Assembly: GCA_040877415.1 (NCBI GenBank)
Contig: JBBDNV010000185.1
Location: forward strand, 1-56,014
Source of the DNA: JBBDNV01 sp040877415
GTDB lineage: Bacteria; Planctomycetota; Planctomycetia; Pirellulales; PALSA-1355
Length of the DNA: 56,014 bases
Reading direction: 5' to 3'
A program made the position numbers and the translations under genes. The notes below the pieces were generated by a model that was not told where the DNA came from, made no database searches, and worked only from the letters and a program-made list of their open reading frames with translations. This document shows positions 44,006-53,807 of the stretch, piece by piece (the stretch's first letter is position 1; the number at the start of each line of letters is the position of its first letter).

Positions 44006-47000
44006 TCACTGGGCGGTCACGGCGGCAATCCTTTCCAGAACCGGACCAAGCTGCTCCGGGCGGTCATTGTCCAGCTCGTATTGCAATTGTTCGACCGTCT
44101 CCTGGAGCAGATGGAATTGGAGCAAGAGATCCAAGGCTCCGCCCGCCGGGGGAACAAGCGCGGCAACTGAGGGATTGGCGAGATAGGCCCGCAGAAAGGC
44201 CGAGCTCGTCCACACGTGCCAGAACTCGGCCGCATGCCGGCAGGCCTGCGTGGACTCCGGCGTCATGACGCCGGTCCTGGACAACTGCGACAGGGCGTGC
44301 GCGGCCGCCGATTGGAACGAATGGATCATGGCCGCGACGTCGGCCAGGGCGCTGCGCTTGACGCGGCGCACGGAAAACGACGTGCCCCCGTCGCCGTCGA
44401 AATCGACGATCAAAAAATCCTTGCCCGTGTATAGCACGTGCCCCAGATGGTAGTCGCCGTGACAGCGGATGCGCTCGGCCGTGATTTTTTGCCCGACGAC
44501 GGCACGGAACTTTTCCAGCACGATTTTCTCGCGCTCCAGCACCTGCTGAGCCGAGGCTCCCACGTCCTCGGGCAACGATTTCAGTTTGCCGCGCAGTTGC
44601 TGGAAGGCTTTCAGCGCCAACTTGCGTGACGACTGGTACAGCGAGCGCTGGTAGAGCTGCGTAAAGGGTTCCGGCGCGAAGTTCGGGTTCAGGGGGCTGG
44701 TGAGCGCGGCGTGCAATTCCGCCGTCCGCCGACCCAAGAGCGCGGCCCATTCCAAGAAGCCTCCGAGCAGGTCCTGAGCCGACGCCGCGACGTCGCCTTT
44801 GGCCAAATCCGAAAGCGACGAGGCGGCCGGAGCCGTCGGACGGGCTTCGGCCGGCTGAGCCATCACCTGCTCGAAGAATCGCCCCAACGAATCCTGCACG
44901 TACTGCCAGGCGGGGATTGTGCCCGGCACGTATTCCTGCAACACGGCGACCGTGGCCACCTCGTCGGCCGCCGAACGATACTCGACCGCGCCCATCACTC
45001 TCGGCGTACACGGATATCGGGCTTTTCCGTTGCCCAGAAAGCGGCCGATTTCCAAGTCGGGATGCGTGCCCGACTCGGCGCGGCGAACCAACTTCAAGAC
45101 GAGCCGATCGCCGATGACGATCGTGTTGTCGCGCTGTTCCAGCCGCAGCCCGACCGTCTGCAAATCCATCGAGGCCTCGACCAGGTCGTCCAAGGTCGGC
45201 GTCGACCAGCCGACCAGATCGCCGTGCGATCCTTTCGAGCGGCGTCGATGCGCCATCACGTCCACGAGCGCCAGCGCGGCCGCGCGGTCGAGCGACGCAT
45301 CGAACAGGATGCCCGGCTCCTTGGTCGACGATTTTTGCAGCGGAACAATCAGGCTCGGCGGCGCGGTGGACAGCACGCGTTCGATTTGTTCCTGCCCCCA
45401 GGCGGTGCCCAGCGGTAATAAGTACGATTCCGGCTCCCCCTCGATGTATTCGACGCGCAGCACGAGCAAACCCGGCGCCGCGCCGTCGGCGGCTCTGCCG
45501 AGCGGAATCGAATCGGAGATCTGCACCGCCTGAATCGTCCGGGTCCTGCCGCCGAACCAGCGCTGGCGGGGCAGCTCACGGCGTAGGATCGATTCGAGAT
45601 TTTTCTTCGCCCGGCCTTGCATCAAGTCCTGCCAGCCCTTGGCCACCGAAAGCCGCGGCAGTTCCCGTTCGGCATCGCCGCCGACCACGGCCCCGGTCTC
45701 CTCGCGCTCCAACGAAAACCAGTAGAAGGCGTGGGGTCCGAGCGTCAGCACGTAGGGGGCCTTGCTGATCGCCGGAAACGGCGTCTGCCCGAACATCTCC
45801 ACCGGGCGGCGGCCGGCAAATCGCGACAGGTCCAATTCGATAAACTGCACGAACCGCGACAAATTGGCGACCATCAACACGCTCTGGTCTAGGTAGTCGC
45901 GCGTGAAGGCCAGGATCTTGTTGTTTTCAGGGGCCAACAGTTCGATGCTCCCGCGCCGCAGGGCCACGTAATGCTGCCTGAGCGCGATCAAACGCTTCAT
46001 CCACCACAGCAGGGAATGCGGGTTCTTTTGCTGCGTCTCGACGTTGACCGTTTCGAACAGGTACTCCGAGTCCATGATCACCGGCGAGTACAGCCGCTGC
46101 GGATTGGCGCCGGAAAAGCCGGCATTACGGTCGGGGCTCCATTGCATCGGCGTCCGCACGCCGTGCCGGTCGCCGAGATAAATGTTGTCACCCATCCCGA
46201 TCTCGTCGCCGTAATAGATCACCGGCGTGCCGGGCAGCGCGCACAACAGGCCGTTCATCAACTCGATCTTGCGCCGATTGTTCGATAACAGCGGGGCCAG
46301 CCGGCGGCGGATGCCCAAATTGATCCGCGCCTGGCGGTCGCGGGCGTAGACGCGGTACATGTAGTCGCGCTCGTCGTCGGTAACCATCTCGAGGGTCAGC
46401 TCGTCGTGATTGCGTAAAAAGATCAGCCATTGGCACTTGTCGGGAATGGGCGGCGTCTGCTGCAGGATGTCGACGATCGGAAAGCGGTCTTCCATGTGAA
46501 TGGCCATGAACAGCCGCGGCATCACCGGAAAATGGAACGCCGTGTGGCACTCGTCCCCGTCGCCGAAATAGGCGATCGCGTCTTCGGGCCATTGGTTGGC
46601 CTCGGCCAGCAGCATCCGGTCGGAAAATCGCTCGTCAACGTGCCGCCGCAACTGTTTCAAGAAAGCATGCGTCTCGGGCAGGTTCTCGCAGTTCGTGCCT
46701 TCCCGCTCGTACAGGTACGGCACCGCGTCGAGCCGCAGCCCGTCGACGCCCAGCTCCAGCCAGTATTCCAGCACTTCCAACAGCGAGCGCCGCACGCGCG
46801 GATTGTCGAAATTCAGATCGGGCTGATGCGAATAGAATCGGTGCCAGTAGTAGGCCTTGGCGACAGAGTCCCAAGACCAGTTTGAGCTTTCGAAATCCTT
46901 GAAGATGATGCGCGCGTCCGGATATTTTTCCGGAGTGTCGCTCCAGACGTAAAAGTCGCGCTCCGAGCTTCCGGGCCTGGCCAGCCGGGCCCGCTCGAAC

Positions 47001-47383
47001 CACGGGTGCTGGTCCGACGTGTGGTTGATCGCCAGCTCCGTAATCACGCGCAGCCCGCGAGCGTGCGCCTGGCGCACGAAGTGCTTGAAGTCGCGCAGCG
47101 TCCCGTACGCCTGATGGACGTCGGTATAGTCGGCGATGTCGTAGCCGTCGTCCCGCAGCGGCGAAGGGTAAAACGGCAACAGCCAAAGCGCCGTAACGCC
47201 CAGGTCCTGCAAATGATCGAGCTTTTGCGTCAGGCCGCGAAAGTCGCCGATGCCGTCGTCGTCGCTGTCAAAAAACGACCGCACGTGCAACTGATAGATG
47301 ACGGCGTCCTTGTACCACTGCGGGTCGCTCGCGAGCGCCGGTTCGGGTTCGGCGCCCGGTGATGAACGGTCTTGCTTGGCCAT
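44006..47383 (-). CDS. treS: Trehalose synthase fused to maltokinase
   Basis: The 1125-residue protein has two parts. Residues 1 to about 570 are a GH13 trehalose synthase: WYKDAVIYQLHVRSF, the catalytic Asp in DGLRLDAVPY, the Glu in LLAEANQWP and the Asp in LRNHDELTLEM. Residues about 600-1125 resemble maltokinase (Pep2/Mak), with RCHGDYHLGHVL and IVDFDGD forming the kinase catalytic and metal loops. It interconverts trehalose and maltose and phosphorylates maltose to maltose-1-phosphate, the donor for GlgE-type glucan synthesis. No glgE lies in the window. It follows treZ after 22 nt. Confidence 0.95.
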   Translation of the reverse strand: MAKQDRSSPGAEPEPALASDPQWYKDAVIYQLHVRSFFDSDDDGIGDFRGLTQKLDHLQDLGVTALWLLPFYPSPLRDDGYDIADYTDVHQAYGTLRDFKHFVRQAHARGLRVITELAINHTSDQHPWFERARLARPGSSERDFYVWSDTPEKYPDARIIFKDFESSNWSWDSVAKAYYWHRFYSHQPDLNFDNPRVRRSLLEVLEYWLELGVDGLRLDAVPYLYEREGTNCENLPETHAFLKQLRRHVDERFSDRMLLAEANQWPEDAIAYFGDGDECHTAFHFPVMPRLFMAIHMEDRFPIVDILQQTPPIPDKCQWLIFLRNHDELTLEMVTDDERDYMYRVYARDRQARINLGIRRRLAPLLSNNRRKIELMNGLLCALPGTPVIYYGDEIGMGDNIYLGDRHGVRTPMQWSPDRNAGFSGANPQRLYSPVIMDSEYLFETVNVETQQKNPHSLLWWMKRLIALRQHYVALRRGSIELLAPENNKILAFTRDYLDQSVLMVANLSRFVQFIELDLSRFAGRRPVEMFGQTPFPAISKAPYVLTLGPHAFYWFSLEREETGAVVGGDAERELPRLSVAKGWQDLMQGRAKKNLESILRRELPRQRWFGGRTRTIQAVQISDSIPLGRAADGAAPGLLVLRVEYIEGEPESYLLPLGTAWGQEQIERVLSTAPPSLIVPLQKSSTKEPGILFDASLDRAAALALVDVMAHRRRSKGSHGDLVGWSTPTLDDLVEASMDLQTVGLRLEQRDNTIVIGDRLVLKLVRRAESGTHPDLEIGRFLGNGKARYPCTPRVMGAVEYRSAADEVATVAVLQEYVPGTIPAWQYVQDSLGRFFEQVMAQPAEARPTAPAASSLSDLAKGDVAASAQDLLGGFLEWAALLGRRTAELHAALTSPLNPNFAPEPFTQLYQRSLYQSSRKLALKAFQQLRGKLKSLPEDVGASAQQVLEREKIVLEKFRAVVGQKITAERIRCHGDYHLGHVLYTGKDFLIVDFDGDGGTSFSVRRVKRSALADVAAMIHSFQSAAAHALSQLSRTGVMTPESTQACRHAAEFWHVWTSSAFLRAYLANPSVAALVPPAGGALDLLLQFHLLQETVEQLQYELDNDRPEQLGPVLERIAAVTAQ

Positions 47384-47405
47384 GGGAAGGAGGCAGGCTG
47401 GAGAA

Positions 47406-49298
47406 TCACGCGGGCTGGGTCGTCAGAACCACGGTCGCGTGTCCGGGCAAGAACCATCGATGCGCGTCGAGCGGAGGCGTGCCCAAGCCGCCGTATCGAG
47501 GATCTTCGCTGGACCAGAGCAACCGCCAGCCGCGGCCCGCGGGCGGCACGAGCAGCGGTTCGGCCGCCGGCGACCATTCTAAATCACGGCCCAAATTGAC
47601 CAAGACCAATCGGTCGTCGCCCTCCTCGCCAAGGTACCGCAACAGAAACGCCTCGGCGGCAATGACCGCGCCGTGGATGCGGTCCGACCGCTGGGCGGAA
47701 AACACGCGGTCTACCCGCCGCAAGCGCAGCAGGTCGCGATGCAGCAGGTATGCCTCGGGGTGCTGCTCGCGCTGGCGAAGATCGAGCTTCGAACGCTCGA
47801 AGGTGCGCCGATCGGCGGGGTCGGCGAACGGTTGTGCTGTTGCGGGCCCCGCCTGTCTGCCAAATTTTCGCATCTCGGCCTGCCGACCCTGGCGAACGAG
47901 CGTCGCCAGCTCCGGCTCGTGGTCGGCGAAAAAGAAGAAGGGACTATTTGCCGAAAACTCCTGGCCCTGAAACAACAACGGCGTGCCGGGTGCCAAACAG
48001 AGCAGCGCCGTCAGTGCCCGATGGCGGCCGGGCGAGGTCAGTTCGTGGGCCCGGCGACTCCCCGGCGAATTGCCCACCTGATCGTGGTTCTCGAGAAAGT
48101 TGACGAACCGCGCGGCGTCCAGATCGAGCCCCGGCGAACCGCGCAGACGCTTCTGCCGGGCGTTCCATTGTCCTTGATACAGATGGCCCCACTTGACCAG
48201 CGAGATAAACTCCTGCGGAGTACCCTGATAGTCGCCGAAGTAGTACTCGGCGTGTCCCGTGGCGGCCACGCGGGCCACGTGGTGAAAATCGTCGTTCCAG
48301 CCGGCGTCGAGCCCGTAGCCGCCGCGCTGGTGCTCGCGCATGACGTACGACTGCTGGAATTCATTCTCGGCGATGACCAGTGTTTTGCGTTTGCCGGCCA
48401 CCCGGCGCACGTGCCTCGCGAGCGCGGCCACGATATGTTCCGGCGAATCGTCGACAATTGCGTGGACCGCGTCGAGCCGCAATCCGTCGACGTGAAACTC
48501 GTCGATCCAGTAGCCGGCGTTGGAAATGAAGAATTCGCGCACGGGGCCGGAGTTCTCCCCGTCGTAATTGATTGCCTCCCCCCAGCCCGTGTGATGCAGC
48601 CGAGAAAAATAGTCGCTCGAAAACTGTCCGAGATAATTCCCCACGGGGCCGAGGTGGTTGGAGACCACATCGAGCATCACGCCGAGCCCGTGCCGATGCG
48701 CCTCGTCGACGAAGCGGCGAAAATCGTCGGGCGTGCCATAGTTGCGCGTGGGAGCAAACAGGTCGACGCCGTCGTAACCCCAGCCGAATTCGCCGTCGAA
48801 CTCGGCCACCGGCATCACTTCGACCATCGTGACGCCCAGGTCGGCCAATGCCGGCAGCTCGCGCGCCGCCGAGTTCCAGGTGCCTTCGGCCGTGAACGTG
48901 CCGACGTGCATTTCGTAAATGACCTGGCCCACAAGCTCCACGCCGGGCCAGTCGCCGTCGCTCCAGGGAAATCGGGCCGGGTCGACGATTTCCGAGAGCC
49001 CGTGGGGGCCGTCCGGTTGCCGGCGCGAGGCCGGATCGGGAAAAAGTTTCGACTCGCCGTCCAGGCGAAAGCCATACCGTGTGTCGGCCTTCGCCGAGGC
49101 CGAATAGCCTGAGAAATAGCCGACGTCCTCGGCGGCAAGGGGCACTTCGGCCAGGGTCTCATGGTTGGACGCGTCGCGCAATTCGACGACGACGTTCTGG
49201 CGCCTTGGCGCCCAAACTCGGAAATGCACGCCTTCACCAGGCTGGATTTCCGCGCCGACGGGAAGCCGTCGCCTGAGGGATTGTTCGACTGGGGCCAT
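47406..49298 (-). CDS. treZ: Malto-oligosyltrehalose trehalohydrolase
   Basis: The start at MAPVEQSL gives 630 residues; the frame is open upstream without similarity. An N-terminal CBM48-like domain (HFRVWAPRRQNVVVEL) precedes the GH13 barrel. Catalytic residues are the Asp in DGLRLDAVHAI, the Glu in LVIAENE and the Asp in LENHDQVGN. YEMHVGTFTAEGTW is typical of TreZ. It releases trehalose from malto-oligosyltrehalose made by TreY. It leads the treZ-treS unit on the minus strand. Confidence 0.95.
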   Translation of the reverse strand: MAPVEQSLRRRLPVGAEIQPGEGVHFRVWAPRRQNVVVELRDASNHETLAEVPLAAEDVGYFSGYSASAKADTRYGFRLDGESKLFPDPASRRQPDGPHGLSEIVDPARFPWSDGDWPGVELVGQVIYEMHVGTFTAEGTWNSAARELPALADLGVTMVEVMPVAEFDGEFGWGYDGVDLFAPTRNYGTPDDFRRFVDEAHRHGLGVMLDVVSNHLGPVGNYLGQFSSDYFSRLHHTGWGEAINYDGENSGPVREFFISNAGYWIDEFHVDGLRLDAVHAIVDDSPEHIVAALARHVRRVAGKRKTLVIAENEFQQSYVMREHQRGGYGLDAGWNDDFHHVARVAATGHAEYYFGDYQGTPQEFISLVKWGHLYQGQWNARQKRLRGSPGLDLDAARFVNFLENHDQVGNSPGSRRAHELTSPGRHRALTALLCLAPGTPLLFQGQEFSANSPFFFFADHEPELATLVRQGRQAEMRKFGRQAGPATAQPFADPADRRTFERSKLDLRQREQHPEAYLLHRDLLRLRRVDRVFSAQRSDRIHGAVIAAEAFLLRYLGEEGDDRLVLVNLGRDLEWSPAAEPLLVPPAGRGWRLLWSSEDPRYGGLGTPPLDAHRWFLPGHATVVLTTQPA

Positions 49299-49493
49299 CT
49301 TTCCGTGATGTTGCTCTGCCGCAGCGGATTTGCTCACGCCAAATTCTACCGGCCGGGCCGCTGGCCGGCTAACCCAGTATGCGGCAAGTCTCAATCGCCG
49401 CAAGATGTGCAGGTTCCACTGGTGGCGAAGCCCGCCGGTGCCGCGGGCGCGGCTTGACAAGCCAGCACTGGCATCCAAGAGATCCGCCGGCGG

Positions 49494-51185
49494 TCACCTG
49501 CTGAACGTCAATCCGGGGTCGCTCGGCGGCGCGCCGGGAAGTCGAAAGTTGAACGAGGCCGCGGCCAACTGCGCCACTTGGCCGACCATGGCCGGGCTGT
49601 TGTTCTGATTGAGAATCAGCAAATTGTCGGCCACGGTGTACGAGCCGCCGAAGTCGTGCTGTTTTCCGTCCTTCGACACGCGCCAGGTGTACTTCGCGTC
49701 CTTGCCCAGATCGAGCGCGACCGAAGTGCCGTCCGGTTGCGTGGCCTTCCAGCGGCCCGCCAACGACGCCGCGGTGACCGGTTTTTGCGGCGCCGGGGGC
49801 TCGGCGGCCGGCGCCGGTTGCTGCGGCGTCGGGGCCGGCTGACCGGGCGGCGGCTCAAGGCTCGCCAGCAATTGGGCGGCCAGGGTATCTTTGGGATTCA
49901 GCTTTACGACCTGCTTGAACTCGGCGGCCGCGGCGCTCGTCTCGCCAAGAGTTAGATAGTGATAGCCCAAGAGAAACCGCGCATCGGCCTCGTTGGGGTT
50001 CTGGCGGCAGTATGCTTCCAGTCCGCGAAGCTGTTTCGTGTACGTGTCGATGCTCGAGTACAATCCGCCGAGCGTCGTCCAATCCCAGCCAGGGCCGGCC
50101 GACAACACGGCATAGATCGCCGCGGCCGCTTCCTTGTACCGCCCCGTGGCAAACAACACGAGCGCCCTGAACTCGTGCAGCGTGGCATCGTCGGGCAGCC
50201 GGGAAATCGCTTCCTCGACTTGCGAAAGCGCGGTTTTGTAATCGCCCGCGGTGAACGACTCGCGCGCCGCGTCGAACGATTTCGCTGCCAGTTCTGCCGG
50301 GGTCGGCTCTGCCGGCGCGTCGGACGGCGGCGCGTCGGAGGGCGGCGGGGCGGCGGCGTAAGACTCGCTGCTCGTTACCAGCGGCTGCGAGTAATCGACG
50401 GTCGTGCTGCCGACCACGATCGGTTGCACGGCGTACGGATTGTAATAGGAGTAATAGCCCCAATTCCAAGGGATCGCCGAGGCCGCGACGCCCGTGGCGA
50501 ATCCGCCCCACCACCATCCGGCCGGGCGGTTGTACCAGCCGTGGTCCCAATGATCATGCCAATTGCCGTGATGCCAATAGTCGTGGTCGATGTGGTTGTA
50601 GCCCCAGTCGCCGGGGCGATTGTTCGCCCAGTCGGGCCGATCGGGCCGGTACCCATCGCCGGGGCGGTCGCCGGGACGATCAGCGGGCCTCGGTCGGTCG
50701 ACGCCCGGTCGATCGCCAATTCCCGGTCTGCCGCCGGGGCGGTCGCTTGGCCCCGGGCGGTCGATTCCGGGCCGGTCGCCGATACCCGGTCGCTCACTGA
50801 TGCCGGGTCGCTGGCTCAAATTGGGCCTCGAAGCAAGGTCTGGCCGCTGCCCGCCGCCGGGACGACTGCCGATTGCCGGCCGGTTGCCCGACTCCGGTCG
50901 CGAAGCCATTGCCGGACGCGAAGAACCACCGGGTCGACCACCCGTCGTGAAGCTTGGCCGGCTGAGCCCCGAGTTGGCGGGCCGCGCCGTATGTTGCGGC
51001 ATGCTCATCGAAGGCGAACGATTGATCGATGGCCGGCCGCCGCCCTGAATGCCGCCACCGCCGCCGCCGCGCGCTCCACCGCCGCCATGGAATCCGCCGC
51101 CGCCTCGCCCGCCACGGCCTTCGACCTCGGCGCTCCACAGGGCAATCGCCAGGATGCCACACCCAAGCGCAATCGTTTTTCTCAT
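49494..51185 (-). CDS. Secreted Gly/Arg/Pro-repeat protein with TPR repeats
   Basis: The start at MRKTIALGCG provides a signal peptide. The 563-residue protein then has a Gly-rich stretch, a long low-complexity region of SRPxxx/DRPGI-type repeats (residues about 85-200), a His/Trp/Tyr-rich segment (DHDYWHHGNWHDHWDHGW), a possible membrane-near segment (WWWGGFATGVAASAI) and TPR-like helices (residues about 305-440; FTAGDYKTALSQVEEAI, ARFLLGYHYLTLGE). A Pro/Ala linker leads to a beta domain of about 90 residues (GRWKATQPDGT) that resembles a lipocalin-like fold. Such proteins are common in planctomycetes and unassigned in function. Confidence 0.82.
   Translation of the reverse strand: MRKTIALGCGILAIALWSAEVEGRGGRGGGGFHGGGGARGGGGGGIQGGGRPSINRSPSMSMPQHTARPANSGLSRPSFTTGGRPGGSSRPAMASRPESGNRPAIGSRPGGGQRPDLASRPNLSQRPGISERPGIGDRPGIDRPGPSDRPGGRPGIGDRPGVDRPRPADRPGDRPGDGYRPDRPDWANNRPGDWGYNHIDHDYWHHGNWHDHWDHGWYNRPAGWWWGGFATGVAASAIPWNWGYYSYYNPYAVQPIVVGSTTVDYSQPLVTSSESYAAAPPPSDAPPSDAPAEPTPAELAAKSFDAARESFTAGDYKTALSQVEEAISRLPDDATLHEFRALVLFATGRYKEAAAAIYAVLSAGPGWDWTTLGGLYSSIDTYTKQLRGLEAYCRQNPNEADARFLLGYHYLTLGETSAAAAEFKQVVKLNPKDTLAAQLLASLEPPPGQPAPTPQQPAPAAEPPAPQKPVTAASLAGRWKATQPDGTSVALDLGKDAKYTWRVSKDGKQHDFGGSYTVADNLLILNQNNSPAMVGQVAQLAAASFNFRLPGAPPSDPGLTFSR
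50620..50910 (-). repeat. Short imperfect repeats encoding (S/D)RPG(I)-type units
   Basis: The DNA repeats GGCCGGTCGCC-like and GGTCGATC-like units that encode DRPGIGDRPG, DRPGIDRPG and similar. These give a disordered basic/proline region in the TPR protein. Confidence 0.75.
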
Positions 51186-51238
51186 GTTCGACGCTCTCCT
51201 GATTCGTGCGGCGCGCAGAGCCGCTCCTGTGCACGTTC

Positions 51239-52195
51239 TCAACTACCCGGCTTGGGCGGCTTGCGCACCACGGTGACGGGCTCGACTTCGGCGAGGGGCG
51301 CGCCGCCCATCATCCGGTCTCGCGATTCCCAACTGAAGCGATCGTTACTCAAGGCCGTGATCGTGTTGGTGGCCGATACCGGCTGGCCGTCGCGCGCCAC
51401 GCCCGTCTGTTTCACGATCCAGCGGTTCCCATCGCGCGAGAAGACGCCCGCGGCAAAACCTCCTTCAGAGTCGAAGACCCAATTGCGAACGACTTTGGCC
51501 AGCGGGTCCCAGCCGATGCGTTGCGAGCCGGTCATGACCGGTTTGCCGGCCACGCGAATCGAGAATTCGCTTGTGATGTAGCAATGGTTTTCGGTCCACT
51601 GATAAGAGGTCACCACGAGCGAATCGGGACTTTCGTCGATCCAGTCGCCGATCAGCCAGGCGAGTTGTTCGAGCTCCTCGGCGGCGGTTTCCGTCTTGTT
51701 TTCGAGATCGCGGACGCTGGCCAAAAGCCATTTGCCGTCGGCGTGTTTCAAGTGCGTGGCCGTATAACGGTTGGGCTCGCCCTGACCCTCGGGCTCGTGC
51801 ACCACTGTGGCCACGCCGTCTTCCACGGCCAGGTTGGCGCTGGGAAAGCGAATACTCTCGATGGCGACCGTCATGGCCGCCTCAGGGTATTCCCCGAACA
51901 CGGCGCCGAACACGCGCTCGATGGCCGCCCGGCCCGTTTCGGCGCTCCCCTCCGGATCGACCAGCTCGCCGTCGGGGGCGAACAGGGCGGCGACGGCTCG
52001 AGGATTGTGCGCGTTGTAGGCGGCGGCAAACGCTTCGCCAGCCTGCCGTATGGCGTTCTCGTCGGATCTCCGCGAGAAATTTTCCGGCGCGGCTTTGGCG
52101 GCTTTCGTCCCCGCCGCCCGCTGCTGAGCCTGCGAGAGAATTGCCAGGGTGCACGAGGCAATCGCGAACGTCACGAGAGCAGGGGCGATGCGCAT
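51239..52195 (-). CDS. Secreted SnoaL/DUF4440-like protein
   Basis: I chose ATG 52195, preceded by AAAGGA about 9 nt upstream; it yields a signal peptide (PALVTFAIASCTLAILSQAQ) and 318 residues. Residues about 45-165 fit the NTF2-like SgcJ/DUF4440 pattern (AIRQAGEAFAAAYNAHNPRAVAALFAPDGELVD). The C-terminal 150 residues form a second NTF2- or lipocalin-like unit (WLIGDWIDES, GWDPLAKVVRNWVFDSEGGF). This two-part layout is common in planctomycete secreted proteins. Function is unknown; lipid or aromatic binding is conceivable. The TPR gene follows after 53 nt. Confidence 0.82.
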   Translation of the reverse strand: MRIAPALVTFAIASCTLAILSQAQQRAAGTKAAKAAPENFSRRSDENAIRQAGEAFAAAYNAHNPRAVAALFAPDGELVDPEGSAETGRAAIERVFGAVFGEYPEAAMTVAIESIRFPSANLAVEDGVATVVHEPEGQGEPNRYTATHLKHADGKWLLASVRDLENKTETAAEELEQLAWLIGDWIDESPDSLVVTSYQWTENHCYITSEFSIRVAGKPVMTGSQRIGWDPLAKVVRNWVFDSEGGFAAGVFSRDGNRWIVKQTGVARDGQPVSATNTITALSNDRFSWESRDRMMGGAPLAEVEPVTVVRKPPKPGS

Positions 52196-52404
52196 CGATG
52201 GGATCCTTTGCGAGGTGGCTTCGAACGAATCTCGAAGGCGTTTCATTCTGACAATCCGCGGCCAACTTGACAAACCGTTTCCTGCTCTCCCGCGGCGAGC
52301 AATGACGGCCCGTGGAGGCCTGCCACGAATGGCCGCACGCCGCTCTTTCGATAGCCAAAAGGGGGATGGTCACGCGTGAAAAAGAACACCACGATAATAG
52401 GACC

Positions 52405-52519
52405 CCCTGCCGTGAAAGATTCTCTGTAGCGCGGAACCGCGTATGCTGCGCAGCAATCCGGGCCGCGACGGGCAGGTTGCTGCCCACTGCTGTGGACTTT
52501 CACGGTAGGGCTTTTTTTA
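52405..52519 (+). ncRNA. Candidate structured small RNA or leader with terminator-like end
   Basis: CCCTGCCGTGAAAG (52405-52418) pairs with CTTTCACGGTAGGG (52497-52510) over 14 bp with one G-U pair, and seven T follow at 52512-52518. The enclosed 78 nt contain at least two hairpins: CGCG-GAAC-CGCG (52430-52441) and GGGCAG-GTTG-CTGCCC (52470-52485). GATAAT at 52393-52398 sits just before the 5' arm. The element ends 20 nt before the phosphoesterase start, so it could be an independent RNA of about 115 nt or a regulatory leader. I do not recognise it as SRP, 6S, tmRNA or a known riboswitch. Confidence 0.5.
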
Positions 52520-52538
52520 TGCGCAGGCGAACCCACTC

Positions 52539-53807
52539 ATGATCGAGCTCCATCGCCGACGATTCTTGCAGTCCACGTCTCTTTTGTTGGCGGGCGGGTA
52601 CGCCCAAAAGTTGCTCGGCGACGACTCGGTCGAAGCGCCGGCGTTTGCCGAGAAGCCGACGTTCGAGCCGACGGCGCTGTTTCTCTCCTGGCAGCGCGAT
52701 CCGACGACAACCATGACCGTGCAATGGGTCGGCGAGGAAAAGGAGGCGGAGAACCGGCCGATCTGGTTTGCCAAGGAAGGCGACCATGCCTGGCGGAAGC
52801 AGCCGCACAAGGGGCGGCGGTTCCCCATGACCGACAAGTGGATCTTTCGCGCGGAGCTGGCCGGGTTGGAGCCCGACTCCGATTATCGCTTTCGCGTCGG
52901 GCTCGATTCGGCCGAGGAGAGTTTTCGCACCATGCCGGTGAAAGCGACCAAGGCGATTCATTTCGTCTCCGGCGGCGACGCGGGCACCGGATCGCACGCC
53001 GTGCAAACGAACCACGTGGCGGCGGCCCAGTCGCCGATGTTCGTCGTGATCGGCGGCGACATCGCCTATGAAAACGGCAAAAGCCCGGGGGTCTTTCTGG
53101 AGTTCCTCAAAAACTATTCCCGCGACCTGCGCGACGAGCGCAAGCGGCTCGTCCCGCTGTTGGGCTGCATCGGCAATCATGACATCGACGGCGGATACCA
53201 CAGACCGCGCAGCGACGCGCCGTTCTACTACTCGATCTTCGACGGGCTGTACCCCGAGACGAGCTACGCGTCGCTCGATTTTGGCGATTACCTGTCGCTG
53301 GTGTTTCTCGACACGGATCACAACTCGCCCATCGGCGGCGAACAGACGGATTGGCTCGCGCGCACCTTGCAAGAGCGCGAGGAATGCCCGACCGTGTTCG
53401 TGTTCAATCACGTGCCGGCCTATCCCTCGGTGCGTCCCTATGGCGGCGAGCACAGCGAGACGGGCACCGGCTGGGGAAACCGCAAACACTGGGTGCCGCT
53501 GTTCGAGCGCTACAACGTCGACGCCGTGTTCGAGCACCACGACCATGCTTACAAGCGCACGCACCCGTTGGCCGACGGCCGCGCGAGCGCAAACGGCATC
53601 GTGTATCTGGGAGACGGTTCGTGGGGCAAGATTCGCACGCCCCTGGCGCCCGAAATGCGGCCTTACCTGGCCGTGAGCGACGAGGCGTATCATTTGTCGG
53701 TCCATCGCATCGAAGGCCGCCAGCGCTTTCACGTGGCCCTGGCCGACACCGGACGCGTGGTCGACGTTTGCTCGACCACCAAGCGCAGCCATGCCCGCGG
53801 CGGCTGA
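52539..53807 (+). CDS. Tat-exported metallophosphoesterase, purple-acid-phosphatase-like
   Basis: The 422-residue protein starts with HRRRFLQS, a twin-arginine export signal. An N-terminal fibronectin-like part (residues about 45-130) precedes the calcineurin-like domain. Metal motifs are GGDAGTG, GGDIAYENG, GNHD, FNHVPAYPS and HHDHAYKRTHP, as in purple acid phosphatases. It likely hydrolyses phosphomonoesters outside the cytoplasm. The ATG follows a possible structured RNA by 20 nt. It is the sole plus-strand gene before the surface-protein gene at 54064. Confidence 0.9.
   Translation: MIELHRRRFLQSTSLLLAGGYAQKLLGDDSVEAPAFAEKPTFEPTALFLSWQRDPTTTMTVQWVGEEKEAENRPIWFAKEGDHAWRKQPHKGRRFPMTDKWIFRAELAGLEPDSDYRFRVGLDSAEESFRTMPVKATKAIHFVSGGDAGTGSHAVQTNHVAAAQSPMFVVIGGDIAYENGKSPGVFLEFLKNYSRDLRDERKRLVPLLGCIGNHDIDGGYHRPRSDAPFYYSIFDGLYPETSYASLDFGDYLSLVFLDTDHNSPIGGEQTDWLARTLQEREECPTVFVFNHVPAYPSVRPYGGEHSETGTGWGNRKHWVPLFERYNVDAVFEHHDHAYKRTHPLADGRASANGIVYLGDGSWGKIRTPLAPEMRPYLAVSDEAYHLSVHRIEGRQRFHVALADTGRVVDVCSTTKRSHARGG

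Noticed and set aside
52405..52519. SRP RNA, 6S RNA or tmRNA
   Set aside because: The conserved SRP apical sequence is absent, the length and shape do not fit 6S or tmRNA.
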